64,000 nucleotides of DNA from contig NZ_CP029008.1 of NCBI RefSeq assembly GCF_024585165.1, positions 6,219,501 through 6,283,500 of the forward strand. Reading direction: 5' to 3'. Below, one piece after another: positions 58,652 to 64,000 of this stretch. The position numbers and the translations under genes are program-made. Source of the stretch: Bradyrhizobium sp. WBOS07. GTDB taxonomy: Bacteria; Pseudomonadota; Alphaproteobacteria; Rhizobiales; Xanthobacteraceae. The stretch's first letter is position 1; each line of letters begins with the position of its first letter. Below the pieces are notes generated by a model, which did not search any database, was not told the origin of the DNA, and saw only the letters and a list, made by a program, of their open reading frames with translations.

Positions 58652-59289
58652 GGCGTGTCCTGGTCTTCGGACGGACTGAAGAGGCCGCGCGTCATCAGCT
58701 TGCGATAGGCGGATATGACGTGGTCGGGGACGGCGGTGACGACGCCGGCCGAATAGGAGTAGCGGCGGCTGAGATAGCCGCGTGCGCCCATCAGCATGTG
58801 GACGATCGCCTCGAATTCCTCGTCGCTGTAATGTTCGATCGCGCCGGCAAGACGAGCCCGTCGCAGGATGCGGACATAGGCGACCGAGATGTTGTCGAGA
58901 TGCTTCTGATAGCCGATTGGCGCGAAGAACTCGGCCTCGTTGAGGATGCGCAGGAATTCCGGCACCTCGCGGATGAAATCGAAGAAGGCGGCAAAGCGCT
59001 CGATCTCCTGCCGCGCCGCGTGCGCGTTGCCGGTGCGGGCGCGGATGAACTGGACCATGTCGAGGCCGATCTTCGGCAGCAACTGGTCGAGCAGCTCCTG
59101 TCGGTTCTCGAAATGATTGTAGAAGGTGCCTTGCGCGACGCCGGCTTGTTCCGTGATACGGGCGACGGAGGCCTCGGCATAACCGTGCTTGCCGACGACC
59201 TTGGTGGCGGCGTCAAAGATCTTCTGCTTGGTCCAGGCGTTGCGCTCGACGCGGTTGAGCTTTGTCACCTTGGCATTGGCTTGCATCAT
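58648..59289 (-). CDS. TetR-family regulator embedded in the monooxygenase operon
   Basis: A 213-aa TetR regulator. The HTH (about 20-65) reads KIFDAATKVVGKHGYAEAS, then ITEQAGVAQGTFYNHFENRQ; the effector domain is helical. It overlaps the ligase stop and the monooxygenase start by four bases each, so all three are coupled. Placement inside the operon suggests autoregulation by a pathway intermediate, perhaps an acyl-CoA made by the ligase. An alternative start is the second of two adjacent ATGs. Confidence 0.92.
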   Translation of the reverse strand: MMQANAKVTKLNRVERNAWTKQKIFDAATKVVGKHGYAEASVARITEQAGVAQGTFYNHFENRQELLDQLLPKIGLDMVQFIRARTGNAHAARQEIERFAAFFDFIREVPEFLRILNEAEFFAPIGYQKHLDNISVAYVRILRRARLAGAIEHYSDEEFEAIVHMLMGARGYLSRRYSYSAGVVTAVPDHVISAYRKLMTRGLFSPSEDQDTP

Positions 59290-60779
59290 TCAGACGTCTC
59301 CAGCTCGGCGCGCAGCACGCGCTTGAGAACCTTTCCAGATGGGTTGCGCGGCAAGCTGTCGCGGAAAATCAGCTGTTTCGGCACTTTGAAGCTCGCCAGC
59401 CGAGTACGGCAGTGCTCGGTGAGGGCAGGGAGCTCGAGGCGCGCCCCTTCGGCGAGCACGACGACAGCGACGGGGCGCTCGCCCCAGCGTGCGTCGGAGA
59501 GGCCAATTACCGCGACTTCCCGCACCTCAGGCAGATCGTAGATGACGCGTTCGACCTCGGAGGAGGCGATGTTCTCGCCGCCCGAGATGATCATGTCCTT
59601 CTTGCGGTCGGTCAGGTACAGGAAGCCCTCGTCGTCGAGATAGCCGACATCGCCGCTGCGGAACCAGTCGCCGAAGAAGGCGGACGCCGTCTTCTCGGGA
59701 TCCTTCCAGTAGCCGCGCGTGATCTTGGGTCCCCGCAGGCAGATCTCGCCATTGACGTTCGGCGGCAAGGACTTGCCGTTCTCGTCGCGAATCTCGATTT
59801 CGACATGAGCGATGGCTCGCCCGGTCGAGCCGATCTTCTCGATCTCACGGCCCGTTTCCATGAAGGTGTCGCCGCCGACGGTCTCGGTCAGGCCGTAGGC
59901 ATCGATGTAGCGCGCATTGCGGAAATATTCGGAGAAGGCGCGGATACGCACTTCCGGCGTCTTCTCGCCGCCGCCGATGGCCCATTGCAGGCTGGAGACG
60001 TCATAACGGTCCCGCGTCGGGCAGGTGAGCATCGCCGTGGTCATCACAGGGGCGAACCAGGCGGCGTTGAGCTTGTCCTCTGCGATCGCCGCAAGCGCCG
60101 TTTCCGGCTCGAAGCTGCGCTCGATATGCATGAATCCGCCATGCCAGAGCACGGCAATGCCGGGCAAATCGAGCGCGCCGACGTGATAGAGCGGACCGAC
60201 CACGAGAAGTCGCGTGTCTGCGCCGATACCGAGCGCGATGGTCTGGTCGGCCGACTTCCAGTAGAAATTATCGTAAGTGAGCATCACCCCCTTGGGGTGA
60301 TCGGTCGTGCCGGAGGTGTACATCAGCCGCATCAGGTCCGATGGCCGACGGACGTGCATCGCTGCGGGCGTGGTGTCGCCAGCCAGATGCGTGATGCTCT
60401 GCTGCGCGATCTCGTTCAGTACGACCGTCTTGGCGCCTGCTGCATTCGCGGCCAATTCCTCGTCGACGATCAGAAGCCGCGCGCCGGAATTGCCGGCGAT
60501 GTAGCCGACCTCGTCGCGGGACAGACGGAAATTGATCGGCAGGAACACCGCGCCGAGATGGCTGGTCGCAAACACAAGCTCCAGGAATGCCGCGCTGTTC
60601 TTCATCAGCACTGCGACGACATCGCCCGCGCCAATGCCTTGTGTCGCCAACCAGCCGGCGACCTTGCGGACCCGGGCGTCGAAGGCCGCGTAGGAGATCT
60701 CCTCGCCGCGATATTTCAGCGCAGGCCGGTCCGGCGTGCGGCGGGCATGAAAGGCGATGAAGCTTGACAGGTTGATCAT
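59286..60779 (-). CDS. AMP-dependent fatty-acyl/aryl-CoA ligase
   Basis: A 497-aa ANL-superfamily enzyme activating a carboxylic acid with ATP and CoA. Adenylation motifs: MYTSGTTDHPKGVMLTYDN, the A5-like YGLTETVGGD, GDWFRSGDVGYLDDEGFLYLTDRKKDMI (core SGDVGYLDDEGFLYLTDRKKD) and the catalytic Lys of PRNPSGKVLKRVLR. Start uncertain: ATG 60779 matches the family N-terminus, while ATG 60845 would add 22 residues; neither has a clear ribosome site. It heads the ligase-TetR-monooxygenase operon, suggesting that the acid released after ring or ester cleavage is activated here. It is divergent from the ABC transporter. Confidence 0.92.
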   Translation of the reverse strand: MINLSSFIAFHARRTPDRPALKYRGEEISYAAFDARVRKVAGWLATQGIGAGDVVAVLMKNSAAFLELVFATSHLGAVFLPINFRLSRDEVGYIAGNSGARLLIVDEELAANAAGAKTVVLNEIAQQSITHLAGDTTPAAMHVRRPSDLMRLMYTSGTTDHPKGVMLTYDNFYWKSADQTIALGIGADTRLLVVGPLYHVGALDLPGIAVLWHGGFMHIERSFEPETALAAIAEDKLNAAWFAPVMTTAMLTCPTRDRYDVSSLQWAIGGGEKTPEVRIRAFSEYFRNARYIDAYGLTETVGGDTFMETGREIEKIGSTGRAIAHVEIEIRDENGKSLPPNVNGEICLRGPKITRGYWKDPEKTASAFFGDWFRSGDVGYLDDEGFLYLTDRKKDMIISGGENIASSEVERVIYDLPEVREVAVIGLSDARWGERPVAVVVLAEGARLELPALTEHCRTRLASFKVPKQLIFRDSLPRNPSGKVLKRVLRAELETSE

Positions 60780-60951
60780 TGCGCTTGTTTTGAGCCGGTT
60801 GGCGGCCTCATTTCCTCCCTCGATGAATTCTGACTCGTAATTCATCTTTGGCTTGACGTCACCCCCCACCCTCTGAAATCCTCGGAAATACGGAGACGAC
60901 ACGATCTCCGACAAGGGATTTGAAACGCCGACCCGCAAGAGGGAGGGGAAA

Positions 60952-62211
60952 ATGAAGACAACCCGCACGCCGGGCATCAGCCGCCGTTCAACATTGGCGC
61001 TGATGGGCGCCGGTGCGATGACTTTCGCCGCGCCGTGGGTGGCGCGCGCCCAAGCCAAGACCGTCAAGATCGGAATGCCGACCATCCTGTCGGGCCGCGT
61101 GGCGCAGCTCGGCACGTCCTCGCGCAATGCGGTGATGCTCGAGGTGGAGAAGGTCAATGCTGCCGGCGGCCTCGCCGGCCGTCAGATCGAGATGGTGATC
61201 CGCGACTCCAAGGGCCAGCCGCAGGAAGCCGCGCGCGTCGCACGCGAGCTCGTCAACACCGACGGCTGCGAACTGCTGCTCGACGGTGAGGCGTCGTCCG
61301 GATCGTTCGCGGTGCACGAGGTCGCACGCGATCTCGGCGTGCTCTGCATCCACACTTGCTCGGAAGCATCCTCGCTCACGGCCGATCCGAAGCAGCACAT
61401 CCCCAACGCGTTCCGCTGCGTGCGTCAGGGCATCCACGATTCCATCGTCGGCGGCAGCTACGCCGCTGGAATCGCGAAGACCAAGGGCTTGAAGAAATGG
61501 GCGACCTGCTCGCCCGACTATGCCTATGGCCGCGACACCACCGGCGAGTTCACGCTGTACCTGAAGCGCTTCGCGCCCGACGTCGAGGTCATCAGCGAGT
61601 CCTGGCCAAAGCTGTTCCAGCCCGACTACACCGAGGTGGTGACGAAGATCCTGCAAGCCAAGCCGCAGGCGCTGTATTCCTGCCTGTGGGGCGGCGATCT
61701 CACCTCCTACATCGACCAGGCCAACATCTACGCGATGTTCAGCCAGATGGAGGTGTTCGCGGTCAACATGGCCGACTACACCGCACTCACGGTGGTGAAG
61801 AACCTGCCGAAGGGCATTCACTCCGGCAATCGCTACATCAAGACCTTCCCGACCACGCCGGAGAACGCCGCCTGGGGCGATGCCTACAGGGCCAAGTACA
61901 ACGAGTACCCGACCAACTGGTCGTGGCAGAACGCGACCGCGGTGATGTTCCTCGCCGAGGCCGCCAAGAAGGCGAACTCGGCCGACGGCAAGAAGATCGC
62001 GGAGGTGCTGAAGGGCCTCACCATCAAGTGCCCGTTCGGCGCCGACGGGACCGTGACGATGCGCGGCGACGACCACACCTTGGTCGGCTACGCCATCGGC
62101 TGGGGTACCACGATCCCGCAGGAGCCTTATGTGCCCGAGGTCAAGGCCGGCGACTGGAAGACCATCTTCGAGCTCGAGGCCGAGTGGAAGAAGAGCAAGG
62201 GCTACACCTGA
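60952..62211 (+). CDS. Periplasmic binding protein of a branched-chain/aromatic-type ABC transporter, Tat-exported
   Basis: A 419-aa type I periplasmic binding protein. The N-terminus SRRSTLALMGAGAMTFAAP is a twin-arginine signal cleaved near ARAQA. TVKIGMPTILSGRVAQLG, VNAAGGLAGRQIEMVIRDSKG (core NAAGGLAGRQIEMV) and SPDYAYGRDTTGEF are family landmarks. GGGAGGGGAAA precedes the ATG. Relatives bind amino acids, amides or aromatic acids. With LivH and LivM downstream it forms an import system, probably for the substrate of the divergent ligase/monooxygenase operon. Confidence 0.92.
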   Translation: MKTTRTPGISRRSTLALMGAGAMTFAAPWVARAQAKTVKIGMPTILSGRVAQLGTSSRNAVMLEVEKVNAAGGLAGRQIEMVIRDSKGQPQEAARVARELVNTDGCELLLDGEASSGSFAVHEVARDLGVLCIHTCSEASSLTADPKQHIPNAFRCVRQGIHDSIVGGSYAAGIAKTKGLKKWATCSPDYAYGRDTTGEFTLYLKRFAPDVEVISESWPKLFQPDYTEVVTKILQAKPQALYSCLWGGDLTSYIDQANIYAMFSQMEVFAVNMADYTALTVVKNLPKGIHSGNRYIKTFPTTPENAAWGDAYRAKYNEYPTNWSWQNATAVMFLAEAAKKANSADGKKIAEVLKGLTIKCPFGADGTVTMRGDDHTLVGYAIGWGTTIPQEPYVPEVKAGDWKTIFELEAEWKKSKGYT

Positions 62212-62301
62212 TGTGATGCGCGGCGGAGGCGGGCGACCGCCTCTGCCGCTTTCGTTTGGTCCTCCGCGCCGTCTCAGGCGCGCGACAATGAAAGTGCTTC
62301 C

Positions 62302-63204
62302 GTGGATCTCGATGCCCTTGCCGGCTGCCTTTCCAGCTCCGCCTGCCTGGTGACGCAGACCACCAGCGGCCTCATTATCGGCATGCTGCTGTTCCTGGTC
62401 GCGGTCGGACTGACCCTGATCTTCGGCGTGCTGAAGGTGGTCAATTTCAGCCACGGCGCCTTCTATATGTTCGGCGCCTATTTTGCGATGACCGCCTATC
62501 AGCTCACCGGCAGTTTTGCACTTGCGATGCTGGCGGGGGCGGCCGGTACCGCGGCTCTCGGCCTGATCTTCGAGCGCGTCTTCATGAGCCGCGTTTATGG
62601 CGCTGACGTCTTGATGCAGCTGCTGGTCTGCTATGCCTTCGTGCTGATCTTCGACGATGTGGTGCGCATCATCTGGGGACCCGAATTCAAGTCGATGGGC
62701 ATGCCCTCCGCATTCCAGGTGATGCCGCTGTTCATCGCCGGCGGCGTGGTGCCGCCCTATTATCTGCTGCTGATTGGCGTCGCGCTCGTCGCGGCGATCG
62801 TGCTCGGCCTCGGGCTCGCGCGCAGCCGCATCGGCAAGGTGATCCGCGCCGCCGCGCATAATCCGGGCATGGTCTCCGCGCTCGGCATCAATACCGGCCT
62901 GATCTATGGCGGCGTATTCGCGCTCGGCGGCATGCTGGCGGGCCTTGCGGGCGCGCTGGCCGCGCCAGTGCGCTCGCTGACCCCCGGCATGGGATTCTCG
63001 GTGCTGATCGAATCCTTCATCGTCACCGTGATCGGCGGCATGGGCTCGATCCTGGGCGCGCTGATCGGCGCGCTGTTGCTCGGCCTCATCAGGTCGTTCG
63101 GCTCGCTCGGCTTTCCCCTGTTCACCGAGGGCCTGATGTATCTGTTCATGGTGATCGTGCTGGTCTCGAAGCCCACCGGCCTGTTCGGCAAGGAGGCGGC
63201 ATGA
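62302..63204 (+). CDS. LivH-family permease of the ABC transporter
   Basis: A 300-aa inner-membrane permease with about eight helices. SGLIIGMLLFLVAVGLTLIFGVLKVVNFSHG (core LTLIFGVLKVVNFSHGAFYM) is the LivH start and the C-terminal GGMGSILGALIGALLLGLI matches the family. The start is probably GTG 62302, 90 bases after the binding-protein stop. It overlaps the next permease by four bases. Confidence 0.92.
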   Translation: MDLDALAGCLSSSACLVTQTTSGLIIGMLLFLVAVGLTLIFGVLKVVNFSHGAFYMFGAYFAMTAYQLTGSFALAMLAGAAGTAALGLIFERVFMSRVYGADVLMQLLVCYAFVLIFDDVVRIIWGPEFKSMGMPSAFQVMPLFIAGGVVPPYYLLLIGVALVAAIVLGLGLARSRIGKVIRAAAHNPGMVSALGINTGLIYGGVFALGGMLAGLAGALAAPVRSLTPGMGFSVLIESFIVTVIGGMGSILGALIGALLLGLIRSFGSLGFPLFTEGLMYLFMVIVLVSKPTGLFGKEAA

Positions 63205-64000
63205 CCGAGCTCGAGGCCGGACGCGCCGAGAGGTCGGTGCCCGTACGCGGCGGCGTCGCGCTTGGGCGCTATCGCGACATCCTGATTGCGCTGATCGCCT
63301 TCGCGGTGCTGGCGAGCCTTCCGCTGGTCACGGGCAGCAAGGCGCTGCTTGATTTCGTCATCCGCTGCTCGGCTTACGGCCTGTTCGCGACTTCGCTCAA
63401 TCTCTTGGTCGGCTACACCGGCTTAACCTCGTTCGGTCATGGCATGTTCTTCGGCCTTGGCGCCTACGGCTTCGGCTTGATCATGCAGAAGATCGCCGTG
63501 CCGATTCCGGTCGCCTTCATCGCGACGCTAGCGATCACCGCAATGGTTGCCGCGATCATCGGCGCGATTTGCGTGCGGCTGAAGGAAATCTATTTCGCCT
63601 TCGTCACGCTCGCCTTCCAGATGTTGATCCACTCGACCATATTGTCCTGGGCTTCGTTCACTGGCGGCGATCAGGGCCTGCGCGGCGGCATTCCACGGCC
63701 GGTTTTCCTCGGCGTGGATCTGTCCAATCATGTTCATCTGTATGTCACGAGCTGCGCGCTGCTCATCCTCGGCCTGCTTGCGATGCGCCAGATCGCGCAA
63801 TCGCCGTTCGGCTACACGCTGCGCATGATCCGCGACAACGCCGCGCGCGCGAGTTTCCTCGGCATCGACGTCTGGCGCGCCAAGCTCACCGTGTTCGTGC
63901 TGGCCGCACTGTTCGCCGCGATGGGCGGCATGGTGATGGCGCTGTTCGTCTCCGGCGCCTATCCGGAATTCGCCTATTGGACGATCTCGGGGGAGGGCAT
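63201..64000 (+). CDS. LivM-family permease of the ABC transporter (C-terminal part beyond window)
   Basis: The first 266 codons are present and the frame is open at the window edge. AAGGAGG lies before the ATG, which overlaps the LivH stop (ATGA). Landmarks: SLNLLVGYTGLTSFGHGMFFGLGAY (core NLLVGYTGLTSFGHGMFFG), RLKEIYFAFVTLAFQ and GYTLRMIRDNAARASFLGID, all typical of LivM. The two ATP-binding subunits would be expected just beyond the edge. Confidence 0.92.
   Translation, partial: MTELEAGRAERSVPVRGGVALGRYRDILIALIAFAVLASLPLVTGSKALLDFVIRCSAYGLFATSLNLLVGYTGLTSFGHGMFFGLGAYGFGLIMQKIAVPIPVAFIATLAITAMVAAIIGAICVRLKEIYFAFVTLAFQMLIHSTILSWASFTGGDQGLRGGIPRPVFLGVDLSNHVHLYVTSCALLILGLLAMRQIAQSPFGYTLRMIRDNAARASFLGIDVWRAKLTVFVLAALFAAMGGMVMALFVSGAYPEFAYWTISGEG

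Overview
The window is 64 kb of high-GC DNA with alphaproteobacterial gene content and several families of palindromic intergenic repeats. It most resembles a Bradyrhizobium chromosome, close to B. diazoefficiens/japonicum. That assignment is my inference from protein sequences, repeat types and gene order; no search was run. I see no rRNA, tRNA, CRISPR array, insertion sequence or phage gene.

The dominant theme is oxalate, formate and glyoxylate metabolism. From the left end, an fdsGBA-fdhD operon for NAD-dependent formate dehydrogenase (minus strand, 1-5171) is divergent from a LysR regulator. A housekeeping or poorly characterised stretch follows: a PAS histidine kinase, a cation-efflux protein, a quinone-reductase-like enzyme, nitronate monooxygenase, a periplasmic hypothetical, a PIGK-repeat peptide, a coiled-coil membrane protein with an internal duplication, and a 38-residue membrane peptide. 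Between 16 and 36 kb lies the oxalate block: a FAH-family protein, a PanE-family reductase, a CBS-pair protein, two tandem oxalate/formate antiporters, a tripartite tricarboxylate transporter (tctCBA), a 45-residue peptide, frc (formyl-CoA transferase), oxc (oxalyl-CoA decarboxylase), a GntR/FCD regulator, and a divergent NDP-forming acyl-CoA synthetase. An Hsp70-like protein, a cytochrome c and two small cytosolic proteins sit inside this block.

The main finding is a repeated 17-bp dyad, TGGCAT-N5-ATRCCA in the direction of transcription. It occurs seven times, each time just downstream of a -35-like hexamer, in front of the CBS gene, both antiporter genes, tctCBA, the 45-residue peptide, gntR-oxc-frc and the acyl-CoA synthetase. 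The gntR gene is flanked by two copies, so its product is the obvious candidate repressor. Together these define an apparent oxalate regulon of seven promoters that includes an unstudied peptide and a TTT transporter. Oxalate would enter by OFA exchange or TTT uptake, be activated by Frc (or the acyl-CoA synthetase) and be decarboxylated by Oxc. The formate would then be oxidised by Fds.

The PanE-family gene downstream of the CBS gene could be an oxalyl-CoA reductase making glyoxylate. Glyoxylate carboligase, hydroxypyruvate isomerase and tartronate semialdehyde reductase (44-48 kb) would then carry glyoxylate to glycerate. An adenine deaminase next to gcl suggests purine-derived glyoxylate as another input.

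From 36 to 42 kb come an IclR regulator, a second complete tctCBA system, a NYN-LOTUS protein and a TPR protein. From 48 to 56 kb come small envelope proteins, a split thiamine-diphosphate decarboxylase divergent from a D-2-hydroxyacid dehydrogenase, an acetyltransferase, an Orn/Lys/Arg decarboxylase, and an Lrp regulator divergent from alanine dehydrogenase. The right end holds a translationally coupled acyl-CoA ligase/TetR/Baeyer-Villiger monooxygenase operon. It is divergent from a branched-chain-type ABC transporter (binding protein, LivH, and LivM cut by the window edge).
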